64,000 nt of DNA from Dactylellina haptotyla (lineage: Eukaryota; Ascomycota; Orbiliomycetes; Orbiliales; Orbiliaceae), in the NCBI GenBank assembly GCA_031310005.1, contig CM062381.1, positions 744,001 through 808,000 on the forward strand, in the 5' to 3' direction. This document shows, in pieces, positions 36,269 to 49,600 of the stretch (position 1 is its first letter; every line of letters begins with the position of its first letter). Below the pieces are notes generated by a model, which worked only from the letters and a program-made list of their open reading frames with translations, was not told the origin of the DNA and did not search any database. A program made the translations under genes and the position numbers.

Positions 36269-37311
36269 ATGTCGTCAAAGAGAGGGTATGTCACGCTGCC
36301 GCCGTTATGATTCGATTCGATCCGGGTTTGGAATGCTAGTGGGATGGGGTTGGAAGGTTGTTTTGGAGGATGGTGGGGAGAGAGGTCTTCGGATGATATG
36401 GCTGCTGTCAATGCTGCTGCTCGATGCTCAATGGAGTGCTGCTTCTGCTGGGTTGGCGATTGATATCGTCTCTGGGGATATCTGGGATACAGAATACAAG
36501 GAAGAGATGGCGCATGAGAGCACCGGTTGTGGAGCTTGGATACAGACGATGGAAGTGATCGCATACAGCAGAAGCAGGCTTCAATTTGGGAAGGGCAGCA
36601 AGCAGAAGCCATGGACTCGTGGACCTCTCTTCATCATCCTCCATACGGGCCTCCAAACTCAAACTACGAGTTTCGATATTGAGGCAGAAATTTCGATGCT
36701 AACTAAAATATCCGGATAACAGAAAAGGTATCGCTGGTAACAAGCTCAAGATGACCCTCGGTCTTCCCGTCGGTGCCGTCATGAACTGCGCCGACAACTC
36801 CGGTGCCCGCAACCTGTACATCATCGCCGTCGTCGGTGCTGGTGCCCGCCTCAACCGTCTCCCAGCTGCTGGTGTCGGTGACATGGTTATGGCCACCGTC
36901 AAGAAGGGAAAGCCAGAATTGAGGAAGAAGGTCATGCCAGCTGTTGTCGTCCGACAGAGCAAGCCATGGAGAAGACAGGACGGCATGTACCTGTACTTCG
37001 AGGACAATGCCGGTGTGGTACGTTTTGCTTTTCATTAACCCCTATTCTATTTATATATATATACACTGTGTATAATTTATATATCGGTGGATATTTGAGA
37101 GGAGTGGTTTCACTAACAGGGGCGGTGCTTTTAGATTGTCAACCCCAAAGGAGAAATGAAGGGATCCGCCATCACCGGACCGGTCGGAAAGGAAGCTGCA
37201 GATTTATGGCCTGTAAGTTGATCAAATTCCCTTATTGACACGAAAGAAGAGAGTAGCGTTCTAACGTATGGATGACAGCGTATCGCGAGCAACTCGGGTG
37301 TCGTGATGTGA
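36269..37311 (+). CDS. rpl23: 60S ribosomal protein L23 (uL14)
   Basis: Structural protein of the large ribosomal subunit, located at the subunit interface near the factor-binding centre. Four exons (36269-36285, 36723-37017, 37135-37212, 37279-37311) give 140 aa. The first exon encodes only MSSKR plus two bases, then a long 437-nt intron, a pattern common for fungal ribosomal-protein genes. Diagnostic sequence is clear: [42 protein letters not shown] (shown here in part), [28 protein letters not shown] and the end [10 protein letters not shown]. Length matches the family. Identification is certain; the long first intron may carry regulatory sequence but no snoRNA boxes could be confirmed. 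Confidence 0.97.
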
Positions 37312-37784
37312 GGTTGTAATTTTTGACGTTTCTGCATTGTCATTTTTTCTTTGAACGGTTTATATCCATCTTTTTTATACACCTTTATTCCCTCCTGTAT
37401 ATCTTCATTGAGCATATCGACACGACCTTTTTTTTCCTTATCCTACCGGGGCCCTTCTTCTTCTCCTTTTCACTCACACGATTGACCGCGAGACCTTTTG
37501 TTTTTATATGGGGGTTACTGCTTGCAAACGACTACTGCACTTCCTATTACCCGCTATCACGGGAGGGGGTTTAATATCACCTTATAACGATATATACGAG
37601 GAGAGAAATTGGAGGGTGGCTGAGGTGGAGGTTTTATAGAGAGTCTCTACTTTGGCTGGTGTACTACTTCTTTTTTTTTCTTTTTCATAATGGATGATAT
37701 GGATAATAGACGGATTCATTCATGGGGACCTTTGTGCGCCCAGGTTAATATGCATAGATGTGCCGTAACCCCAAGACTTCTCGC

Positions 37785-37810
37785 TATATATCTATATATA
37801 TAGATATATA
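37785..37810. repeat. 26-bp perfect AT palindrome
   Basis: The sequence is self-complementary around position 37797/37798, with single TC/GA steps flanking alternating TA. It can extrude as a cruciform or fold as a hairpin. Its position between two housekeeping genes suggests no particular function. Confidence 0.8.
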
Positions 37811-38278
37811 TATACCCACACACGTACGCGTGAGTATAATTTGCGTAGAGGACATCTCACCAAATGTATCGTCGCCAACAATCGCCAACCGTCTCCTGAT
37901 TCACGACAGGAAGTCCCTCCCTCCAGCTTCGATATCGAGCAATATCATTCGCCTGTGCCGCCCGCCACAAGTCGGGAGGCTTGCTCGTGCGCCCCACCGG
38001 CCACCACTCAAACATCCGCTCCCGGGGCCCCAGTCCACGTCCGCACTCAGCCAGATATCCCTTTCGAATCCCAAACAGCCAGTCCAATCGAGCAGGCTAA
38101 CTCGAACCTCCTGGACCGGACGGGGAAACGCACATTGCACTTCGGACTGATATCCCCTATGCTGCAGGCCCGGCGTGATGTCTGCTTTACCGCATCTTCA
38201 TCTTCACCTTCACTCCTTACACGACTCCTGGCACCGGCGTCCCCTTGACCACCTGCGCTGAAGAGCTATACCCCGTAT

Positions 38279-38335
38279 ACATACATACCTACATACGTTT
38301 ATACTACATATATATACATATATATATCATATCAG
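38279..38335. repeat. TACA/TA-rich microsatellite
   Basis: Imperfect runs of TACA and TA units lie about 105-160 bases ahead of the TED1-like start codon. This is a likely polymorphic site. Confidence 0.7.
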
Positions 38336-38440
38336 AACACACCCCTCGCCAGCGCAGCTGCGGCTCAACCCGAGCCAATTGAGTGGCATCAGATGGTCCC
38401 GGTATCCATACACCAATAACGACATAAATACTCTATCGCC

Positions 38441-40025
38441 ATGCCCTCCCTCCTCTCCCTCTTCTCCCTCCTCCTCACCGTCCTCGCCTCCGTCTCCGTC
38501 CTCTCCACCACCGCCCTCTACCTCTACCCGCTCGTCCTCAATTGCAGCTACCCGAACCCCTCGGCGCCCTTCCGGCTGCTCACCCTCGCCGACCCCCAGC
38601 TCGAAGGCAACACGGCCATCTACTCCAAGCGCTACGCCAGCTCCCCCCGATGGATCAGCCAACTGCGCTCCGTCCGCAAATCCCTTGACCTCTGGGGTAA
38701 CGACCACTACCTCGCCCACATCTACCGCACCTTACACACCACCATCCCGAACCTAACCTCTCGGTTCTCGTTCCTCCCGCAGGGTCTCGTCCACCCGACC
38801 CACGTCGTCGTCCTCGGCGACCTCATCGGCTCCCAATGGATCAATGACGCAGAGTTCACCTCCCGCGGCACCCGCTTCTGGGACACCGTCTTCCCCTCCG
38901 CCCAGCGCCTCCCCGAACGAGCCCTCAGCGAACGCAATCGCATCCCCGCCGTCGTAGTCGACAAGATCCACTGGCCGAACACTCTCATCAACGTCGTCGG
39001 CAACCACGACATCGGGTACAGCGGCGACATCCGCCCAGACCTGATCAAACGGTTCGAAGACACCTACGGCCCCGTAAACTACGCCTTCAGCATCCCCTTC
39101 CCCTCGTTCGAACAAGAAACCGCACCCGACGGCGACGACGGGGTCAAGAAGAACGTAACAATCACCCCGTTACTACGCATGATCAATCTGAACAGTCTGA
39201 ACATCGACTCTCCTGCCAGAGACTACGATATACAAATGCAGACCTACGATTTCATGAACTCCCTCTTCGGCGAGAGCGGCGTGTGGGACGGCACCGTGGG
39301 GACGGTGTTGCTCACCCATGTGCCGCTGCATAAACCGGAGGGAGTGTGCGTCGACCCCCCGATGGAGAAGTACTACGAGGAGAAGTACGGGAGTCTGCTG
39401 AAGGAGCAGAATCATATCTCGCAGGGGGCGAGCGAGATGTTGCTCGGGGAGTTGTTCGGGGTGCGCAGGGTCGGGGAGGAGAATGTACCGAGAGGGAAGG
39501 AGATGGGGATCATTCTGACGGGACACGATCACGAGGGGTGTGATGTTGTGCATTGGCATACCGACGTCGAGAAGACCGGGGAGGATGGGGTGAAGAAAGT
39601 CGAGAAGGGGTGGAAGAGTGGGAAGTGGGGGAAGAAGGAGGAGGAGGGGATGGTTGGGAAGGATGATATTTGGATTAGAGAGATCACGGTTAGGAGTATG
39701 ATGGGGGATTTTGGGGGGAACGCTGGGTTGACTACTGCGGAGTTTGATCGGGAGACTATGAGTGAGTTCTTTCTCTTTCTTTCTTCTATATTTCATTTTA
39801 TATCGTGAGGTGCTGACTGTCAGGGGCGATTTAGGTTGGAAGTTTCAGTATTCTACTTGTCCGGTCGGGACACAGCATATCTGGTGGACGGTGCATATCG
39901 TTGATTTCATCACTTTGGTGTTCGGTGTCAGCTACGGACTTATAGTTTTGATCGCGAACCGCATGGATGGCGCTGGTGAGAAGAGTAAAGCAAACGGAGT
40001 CGCGAAGACTAAGAAGGAGCAGTAG
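38441..40025 (+). CDS. TED1: TED1/CDC1-type metallophosphoesterase (GPI-glycan ethanolamine-phosphate remodelling)
   Basis: ER membrane phosphoesterase of the calcineurin fold. In yeast TED1 removes an ethanolamine-phosphate from the GPI glycan as part of anchor remodelling before ER exit. Exons 38441-39761 and 39835-40025 (73-nt intron, GTGAGT donor) give 503 aa. Metal-ligand motifs are in order: LADPQLEG, VVLGDLIGSQW, NVVGNHDIGYSG, LTHVPLHKP and LTGHDHEGC. A hydrophobic N-terminal anchor (residues ~5-32) and a C-terminal membrane segment (HIVDFITLVFGVSYGLIVLI) frame the catalytic domain, with a basic Lys-rich tail. The nearest alternative is CDC1; the GPI substrate is inferred from the family. 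The coding strand changes sharply from C-rich to G-rich at about 39290. Confidence 0.92.
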
Positions 40026-40391
40026 TGAAGAGAGAAAAAGCATTGGTTATATTGTTTTTGCATTTAACAAGGTATACCGAGTTGGATGGGGCGTCAGATA
40101 GTGACGGTATAGATTAACATTTCTGTGATTTAAGTCGTTCATTTAGCTATATATATATATAATACCATATACCATATATCGATTATTTCATCTACCGCAC
40201 TACCATTAGGCGATGCTGTCGTAATATCAAAGAAGAACGTCAGAGGAATGATATAATTAGCAAACAGAGCACCCATCTATAAAATGTAGGTTATAATACA
40301 GCTCAATCTGCAAGCTTTCTGCTAATATAACTTCCGATAGATATGTGATTTTGTTTACGAAGAAGCTACATGTGCGTGCTTGTCAATCTGT
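40026..40391. other. Convergent intergenic region
   Basis: AT-rich spacer between the 3' ends of the TED1-like gene (+) and RPN11 (-), including a short TA run near 40150. No gene seen. Confidence 0.5.
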
Positions 40392-41738
<1,347 letters not shown>

Positions 41739-42231
41739 CGTGAAGTATGTGTGTATGTGTGTGTATGGGTGTGTGTAGGCGGGTACTGCAGTAGACGGCG
41801 GCGATGGGGGCAGTTGAGGTTGTGAGGTTGCGAGGATGTGGAGGGAGTGGAGGGAGTGGCGGGCTTGTTGGCGGCGAGCTTGCTAAGCTGCCTTTCGTTC
41901 GTTCGACGTGATGGCCCGAAAAAGCAACCAACCACACGACAACACACGACGACTTTATACATTATGATCGAGGAGAACAAATAGATATAGATAGGAGATA
42001 TGGCATATTACGATTAGTTGATGTGGCTTGGTAAGCGGTATGTTGAATAGTATTTATTATATCATTCCTACTTATTATGGGCAGTGGTGGTGCTGTGATT
42101 TTGTATTTTAACAATTCGGATAGCATCGATATAGTTAGAACATAATGACTTTTAGAAGAAAGAGAGGACGCGTATATACTATAACTATATATAACGATGA
42201 GATGATTAACAATATGAAATTATAAAGACTA
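41739..42231. other. RPN11 promoter and SDR 3' flank
   Basis: Short intergenic region holding the RPN11 promoter (GT-repeat leader, then a CG-rich segment) and the 3' flank of the second SDR. No gene supported. Confidence 0.5.
41744..41778. repeat. GT/CA microsatellite in RPN11 leader
   Basis: An imperfect GTGTAT/GTGT repeat lies just upstream of the RPN11 start codon (on the gene strand a CA repeat). It probably falls in the 5' untranslated region and may vary among isolates. Confidence 0.7.
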
Positions 42232-43092
42232 TCAGTACATCGTCCACCCGCCGCTGATGTTAATAGTCTGCCCGGTCACCCAGCTACTCCCCTCCCCAGC
42301 CAACCAAACCACCACATCGCTCACCTCCCGCTTCTCCCCAAACCTCTGCTCCAGGGGCGTATCCTCCTTCTGTCGCCCTTTAATCCTCTCCGGGATCGAG
42401 TCCAGCATGTCGGTCTGTATAGGTCCACACGCAATCGCATTCACCGTCGTCCCATTCCCTCCCAACTCGCCCGCCCACGACCGCGTCAACCCTTCCAACG
42501 CAGCCTTGGAAGAACAGTACAACGACAACCCCGCGAATCCGGACCGTCCGCCTACGGATGACATGTTTATGATTCTCGATCTGGGTGCTAGATGCGGCAG
42601 CGCAGCTTTCAGGAGCAACATCGGAGCGAGAATGTTGAGGGTGTAAGTATCCGTGAACTCTTTCGGGGTGATGTCGCCTATAGGCAAGCCGATCTGTACA
42701 GCTGCGTTATTGACTATTATGTTTATATTGGAGGTTTTCGAGAGTGCGATGGACTGGGAAACGATTGTGGGGAAGGAGGAAGGATCGCAGAGGTCCGCCC
42801 TGATGGCGAGGGCGGATGGGGTCGTGGAATTGGCGTTGATTTCGAGGGAGTTGATTTGGGAGACGATGGATTCGGCGGGTGCGGTCGATTTTTCGGAAGT
42901 GTAGATTATTGCTACCTGCATATTTTTACATTTATATTAGAATTTGAAACATATGATACTTTTAAACTGACTGGGAGGGTTGAATAAGTATACCTTCGCG
43001 CCGGCTTTTGCAAGAGCAATAGCCATGTCTTCGCCGAGACCTCTGGATCCACCCGTCACGATAGCAACCTTGTCCGCTAGAGGAAGAGCCAT
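42232..43092 (-). CDS. Short-chain dehydrogenase/reductase (FabG-like SDR)
   Basis: Exons 43092-42994 and 42915-42232 (78-nt intron) give 260 aa. This is a classical SDR: canonical cofactor motif TGGSRGLGE near the N-terminus, NNAAVQ, the catalytic Ser (NMSSVGG), YCSSKAALEG supplying Tyr-x-x-x-Lys, the ACGPIQTDM loop and the C-terminal INISGGWTMY. The pattern resembles 3-oxoacyl-ACP reductase and related ketoreductases. No clustered biosynthetic genes nearby point to a substrate. Unlike the other SDR in the window (25062-26311), its glycine motif is intact. Confidence 0.92.
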
Positions 43093-46000
43093 TTCTGGTA
43101 TTGTAGCTGTTTGATATCTATACCAAATCAAAAGATATATATCAGGCAGTCTCGTAACCAGACTTTACGAGCTTCAGAACCCAGTACTTTCCGGGAGACG
43201 AAGATATCTTCGAATGTTGAATGTGTTGTGTGTTGTATTCGTCGTCGATGATGCAACAGACCTCTTTCGATGTCGAAGTCCACTTCAACAGTGTAGGCCT
43301 CAGAATCTGCTAGATTTTAACTCTTTCAGTCTCTCTATAATTATTTATGGTCGGTCAAATCACTAATCTATACGGGAGCGTTTGGATTGAAGTTAATAAC
43401 TTCGAAACTGAAATATTCAAGTACGGAGATAGTTGAGGAGTTTGGATCAAGGTCACATTAGTCAGGTTTCCTGACCTTGGAACTGCAATTTTCGCCCGCT
43501 AAACCCGTCGACAATATCCTGGCCAATTAGTTCGGTAGATTTGACAGAATCTGGGGGGTCCACCAATACAATCATCGTTGATCGCGTATTCCATGACTGC
43601 ATGAATGAAGCGTTTGAAATGACCGATCGGTCTTTCAGCCGAACGTATACTTGACGCATTTTATAGCTGCACCCTGAAGTGTACGGTCAACTATTTATGG
43701 TATCGAGGCGGATATCGCGCCACCAGCAAGACCCTTAAGTAAAATGCGCCCGCGCGAAATCCATAATTCTCACCGAGTTTACATCGATCATTACAGGAAG
43801 GCAACAGGATATCAATTAGCTAAGACACCAGTACGGACCGATCGCCTTGGGCGCAGATGTAAGACCATTAAGATTAGTTGAAATATTGGAATTTTGGTGT
43901 TTCAAAGGGGAGAGCATCTGCAAAGGCTCCCCGCGTGGGGTTTCCAGATGTCGCCTCAAACGAGACGGTTCAGATCCATGGATCCGTTCTAAGACTGTGT
44001 ATTTGAAGCGATAGCCAGGAAATACAATCCGTATAAACTTCCAAACAAGCATTTAATGCATATTTCGTATTTTTCTCTCTGAAGCCGTGACTGCTGTTCG
44101 CTGACGTTATACAACCCTCCCGGCCCACTTGCATTTCGCATTCCTCGTCTCTGAACCGGAGGGAAAGGGCAATGCAAGGATCAGACTTTCGGGAACGCAA
44201 GCGTTTGACCACCGCAGCAATTAAAGTGTATGAGAGAGGGAGTGCGACATGGATTCGTGCTTGGATCCACTTGGCTCTCATTGGTTGGCAGGCCATAGAT
44301 TGCAGCATTTCTTAAACTGCAATAATGCTGGCTTGCATGGGGGTTAAGAGGAAAATAACTTGTGGTAATCAAATACTGAGGAGCCTGTTAGTTGGCTTGT
44401 GCTCCGGTTTAGTTTTTTCTCGACTGGGAAGTTTAGAAAGTTCATGCACGTTCAACATTTTGCGATCTCTTTTTCCCCACGATATTATTTTTTTTCCTTT
44501 TCCATTTCCTATCTGGAGGCTAGTCCGTGAGGATTTTTATTGGCATATATTTTATATAAGGTGAGCGGAACTGATAGTTTCTTTCCTCTGGCTGTCGAGT
44601 AACATGCGTATCCGATCCAACACTTCCTGAGAGGTTGGTTATTTGGTTCCTGATTCGGCAGCATCTGTCTGATGGGAAAACACTGGATAGATACATTGTC
44701 CTGTGATGTATTATCGTGTCTTTGTTCACCCCTGAAGCGCCGGGTATTGGTATTATTTTATATCTCCATCGGCTTTCTCAGGTTTCTTTGTCAACTGGAC
44801 GGTGGATATACCTCCTGCTTTCGTGTGTGGCGCGCGAGGTCTGGATATCAAGTTCCGGTTCCGACTGGACGGATGCTTTCGAGATCAGATTACTCGTCGA
44901 GCATAGGACTCTTTTTTCCCCCTCTCTCCATTTTTCTACTTTCATCATTCCGTGCTCGAGCGGCTCGGCTCGGAATATTATATCATCTCGCGTTACTTCC
45001 TTATTCTTTACTCTTCGACTTCTTTGTCGTCGAGAGGAGTAGCAGTATACGCACAAGGGCATGATTTCTGGAGCACTCGTCTACTTTCCTCTTTCTTCTT
45101 TTGAAACGAAAAAAATAAAATAAAGAGACATCAGATATTCTAGAAGGCATCGAGTCCCTGCTCGGAGCCCTGCCCTCTGACGAGAATACCCACGGGTATC
45201 CTCCACTCTCTTTGCTCACTGGCTTCCAGATTTATATCTAGCGGTCGAGAATAGGGCCACTTCGGTTTTATTTGCGCGAGTTGCGGTTTTCGTTTGCAAG
45301 CAGGCTCTCGCTTTCTCTCTCTTCCTTTTTTTGCAATTTGGTTGGACGCAGAAAAACGAACGAAAAAAAGGTTGCTCACAAAACGGACGGGGACAGCAGG
45401 AAAAAGCAAAAAGCGGCCATAATAGGCGTAGGAAAAGAAGACCAACTTGACTGACAGGACTTTCCTCTCCTTCTCATCAGAAAATATTATTAACTTCACG
45501 ATCCCCCATTTAATTGCCCCGTACGCAGCTCATCTCTGGCTGTGCCCGACACCTGTGAAAATTCGTACGACGAAGGCCATATCGTCTACGGCATCGTGCT
45601 TGTTCCGTTTTTTATTTATTGCAAGTTTTCTGTGCAGCGGATTTGTTTTTCCCTTTCGCTGCAAGATATAACTTGGTAAGCCCTTTTTCCCTCTCTCTTT
45701 TGCCTGCACACATATACGCGAAATCGTATTTTTCCTATCAAGAAAGAATACCCACCGCTGACCCCGTCCGACCTGTCGTATATTCCATTTGGATTAAAAG
45801 TATCCTTTTTTCGTGATTACGAATTTCTAAAGTATTTTATATCCTTTTCTACGGGTGAAAAGAAAGAGATACATGAACTCGTCTGGTAAGCATCTCATAT
45901 TCACTTTATCTCTCCTTTGTACCCGCAAGTCCTCCCCTTCATCCCGGACCGTTTTATATGTATCAAATTCTGCATTTCCACCGTAGACACTTTTGCTGGA

Positions 46001-46618
46001 GGCTCTACGTATACCCGCCTGCCTTCTGAAGCCTTTTATTTCAAAAGTATTCGGCCGTCGGTGGCAGCATAAATGCATCGGTCCGGCGTGTTCGTGTCCA
46101 CTTTCGATAAGATTTCTCCCAAACAACACAAAATTCCTGGCAGCCTGCCTGGCAGCGCTCATTTTGTAACCAAACGGAACTCAACAACGCCCAAACAACA
46201 CACTCTGCTGTTTTCCAGCCCTATGAAACACATCTCTTCTTCCTCTTCCTCTTCCTTCCATTCTGCTTGCACTTGCACTCGTCTTCTCGTCGTTTTGTGT
46301 TCAAATCCGCTGTTGCTTTCAGCCTTCTCGTGCATCGTCCCTCGTCTTTTTGTGCTCGTCGTTTCGCGTTTCCCTGATTTCAGATTGCTTGCCTCCGTGA
46401 ATATTTTTTTATTTTTACCATTTGCACCAGGGCGAATGCTGACCGTGGAATTCCCACAGCGTTCTTTGTGAAGTCTTTTTATTAATCTTACCAAGACAGC
46501 AGCACACACCCCGGCGTCTCTCCAGTGCGCGTGTGTGTCCGTGTGCGTTCTTTGGTAAGGTTGCTGATATAGGCCATAATATCAGGGCCCTGGCTTCGTT
46601 TCCACTTCAGTTATCATC
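43093..46618. other. 3.5-kb intergenic region with long CT-rich leader
   Basis: The region is AT-rich at the left. From about 44700 onward it is strongly C/T-rich on the plus strand, with TTTTC and CTCTT runs, suggesting a long transcribed leader for the 1,607-aa gene. Short frames (for example 46073-46471 +, 45140-45499 -) lack domain motifs; plus-strand ones could be upstream frames in the leader. A B-box-like string near 43968 does not fold into a tRNA. No mobile element was seen. Confidence 0.45.
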
Positions 46619-49600
46619 ATGACTTCTGAAGGCCAGGATACGTCTTTGCTGCCGCCGCAGTCACAGCAGCAGCCTTCGCGGCCTGCTTCGCCGCCGAAGG
46701 AGCGGTCTCAGACGCCTAAAATTTTCACGCCTGTGGTGGACACTCCAGATATGATATCATCGTCTGAGAATCCTCCCATAAAAAGGCGTTCAGTGTCTCC
46801 CATGCCTCCATCTGCGCAGAGTGATAATTTTCCGAACCCATTCAATGCACCTTTCCATTCTCACAGCATGCCTGCGAGTATTAACTCTCGTCCTGCATCT
46901 TCTGAGGCATCTACTCCCTCTGTGGATCTCAGCAAGCAGCAGATGTTGCATCACCAGCCGCAGCCACAGCAGCAAACTCCCCGACCCTATAGCAATAGGC
47001 CCGGGTTCAAAATACAAACTTCAGGTATCAGAATGGGATCCGAGACCAAACAATCACCGGATGACGTTTATCTTCTTGAGGCTATCCGTGCTGAAGACGA
47101 GGGTAAGAAACGGACGCAGTCTGTTACTAAGCACCGAAAGGGATCTAGGGCTGGAGACTCCCATAGGAGAACCTCGAGCGGTGGATTAACCACGATTCCC
47201 TATATTCCCAAGGGATTTCGAAATATCATATCGAATGAGCCGGCGCAGACCCCTCTGATGCAAGCCATTCACAATCCGATATCACTGGATACAGGTCCGC
47301 CAACCTCTGGCTATGGATCTTCGATGCCGAGGATGCATTCACCGCATCATCAAGGCCCGCCGAAGTTGGGGCTTAATACTCAGTTCGGTTCACGAACTCA
47401 CTCACCGGAGCCTGGATCGTCCGCAACTCCAACGACAGCTGCATCTCCTGGTTCTCCCATGAGCCGTAGGAAATCTCGTGTTCAAGGAGACGGTGAGAAG
47501 CAACCAGGCTCGGCAAAACCTCGAGCGCGGCAGCGTTCACTTTTGCCAAAGTCGACGAGCATTCAGTTTGAAAGTGTGCCTTACCCGTTTCCGAACAGCG
47601 AATCCAGTGTCTTTGTGCAAGTATCCCCTAGAACTGCAACGACATCCCTTCAATTTCAGCCACCTTTGGTACCATATCAACCTCCCCCCCCTCCGCCGCC
47701 GCCACCACCACCACAACATCATCAGCACCAACTTCCACCACCGCATCATGGTTCTCCCCCACCTCCACCACCTGCTGGACCTGCTGGACCACCTCCTCCC
47801 CATAGCATGTTTATGTCGCCGGTTGGTCCTCCCCCACCGCCGTCGCACTATGGACCTCCACCATCAGGATACACACATTATGGGATGCATCAAGGTATAC
47901 CTCCTCCCCGGTCACCTTCGAGTGCGCACCAGACTCTTCCGCCACCACCTCGACCCCCGCAACCTGGAGCTGGCAACCCGTTTAGTAGTAATGGATCTCA
48001 CCCCCCTCCTGAATTTCGACCTATTGATTATGGCCACCCTCGTGGTCCGCATATGTCTCGACATGAATTCTCTCCCATCATGTCGAACATGGGCGGCCAT
48101 CCGGATGGATTAAGGAAAGCCCTTTTTCCCCAGCATGACCGCCAAATGGAGAGGCGACCATCTATAACGAGGACAACGCCATTCAGTGGTCCTCCGAGTA
48201 CCTTTATGGACGACGTAACTAGTCCTACAACAGCCCACTTTCATAGTAATAGCACGTACCAGAACTACGAACGCCGTGACCAACCAATAGTTGCGCCGAA
48301 GAGTCCTTCACCCCAACCTGGACAACAAGGAACTGTGGACTACTCTGGGAAATCATCATCTTCTCTTGGTCCACCTCTACATTTTATAACACATTCTCCC
48401 GCTCCACACCATCCCTTCTATAACCAACATCCACCCTCATCGCAACATCCACCCCCTTCTTCCATATCAACATTATCTCCTACTAAAGATTCCTCCTTTT
48501 TCCCTCAACCCACTACCCCTACAATGGGCCGCCGCAAGACATCCGATAAAAACAAGTCTTCTTCTAAAGCTGCAAATGCAGCTGGAGGACATCGTGTGTC
48601 AATCAGTACAAAATCACAGCCTCCCCCTCCCTCTCCGAAGACTCCTAAAGGTGAAAGCTCTGGGGCATCTAGAGAAAATCCGATATCTCCTGCAGCCCCT
48701 ATGATCAAGAGACGTTCGGCTTACGTTGCTGGCGGTGGTATCAAAACGACTGATCTCGCACTTCCAAAACCTGATGTTGTCGAACTCCCTCTGCCGCCAC
48801 CTGAGCAACCATTGACGACTCCTGTCGACCCTGAAGTCCTATTGGCGCTTAACAAGCCTAGAAAGCGGAATAAGGCCAATCCTTCCGTCTTCCGCATGCG
48901 AGAGAAGGAAGTCGACGACGCCATGCCGGAGATAGGTGACGACCCCGATGACCAGTTAGTCCGAGAGATGCACGAAGCCGAGAACAGACATTCCGTAGAA
49001 ACAGAGGAGGGCCGAGAGCTCAGAACCACCCGGCAACGGTCGAAAGGCGAAAGCCGAGAGCCCGAGGAACCACCTAAGCCTAGAAGACGGAGGCGGAGAC
49101 TCAAGAGTAAAGCTGAGATCACTGACGAAGAAGAAGACGAGGAAATGGAAGATGCTCCTCCGTAAGTTAAAAACATTCTCGTTGCTTAAAAATATTATAT
49201 TGCAACGATATACAAAAATGTTGTAACGTATACTGATTCCTGTTGCAATATTTAGTCCACCCGCTCCCAAGAGAGGTAGACGAGCCAAGGCAGTTGAGGC
49301 ACCACCTTCCATTGCATCTCAGGAAACTGCAACGGAAGAAGAGGAAGCCCCTGTGCTCGGCAAGCGGACCCGCAAGGCAACCACTCGCGCTATTAAGGCG
49401 GCCGAGCAATTGCCCAAGCGCCGTCGCACTCGTAAAACTGAGGCTGAAGATGCTGATGTGCAAACGGACTACGTTTCGGCAACTAGTGGTGCTGAATCGG
49501 TAGCTCCAGAGCCACCGGTGGTGCCTGCTAAGAAGCCTGGAAGACGAGGACGACGACCTGCTATTAAAGATGATAAGAAGCCTCCTGCAGAAGAAGTGAG

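Larger units (their letters stand above)
37312..38440. other. Intergenic region with AT palindrome and simple repeats
   Basis: 3' flank of L23 and promoter of the TED1-like gene. It is notable for a perfect 26-bp AT palindrome (37785-37810) and for TACA/TA microsatellite at 38279-38335, both described separately. Confidence 0.5.

Noticed and set aside
43950-43990. B-box-like string GGTTCAGATCC near 43968
   Set aside because: No A-box, acceptor or anticodon stem could be built around it; judged fortuitous.
45140-45499. 119-residue minus-strand frame in the leader region
   Set aside because: It is the complement of CT-rich sequence, lacks motifs and reads as composition-driven.
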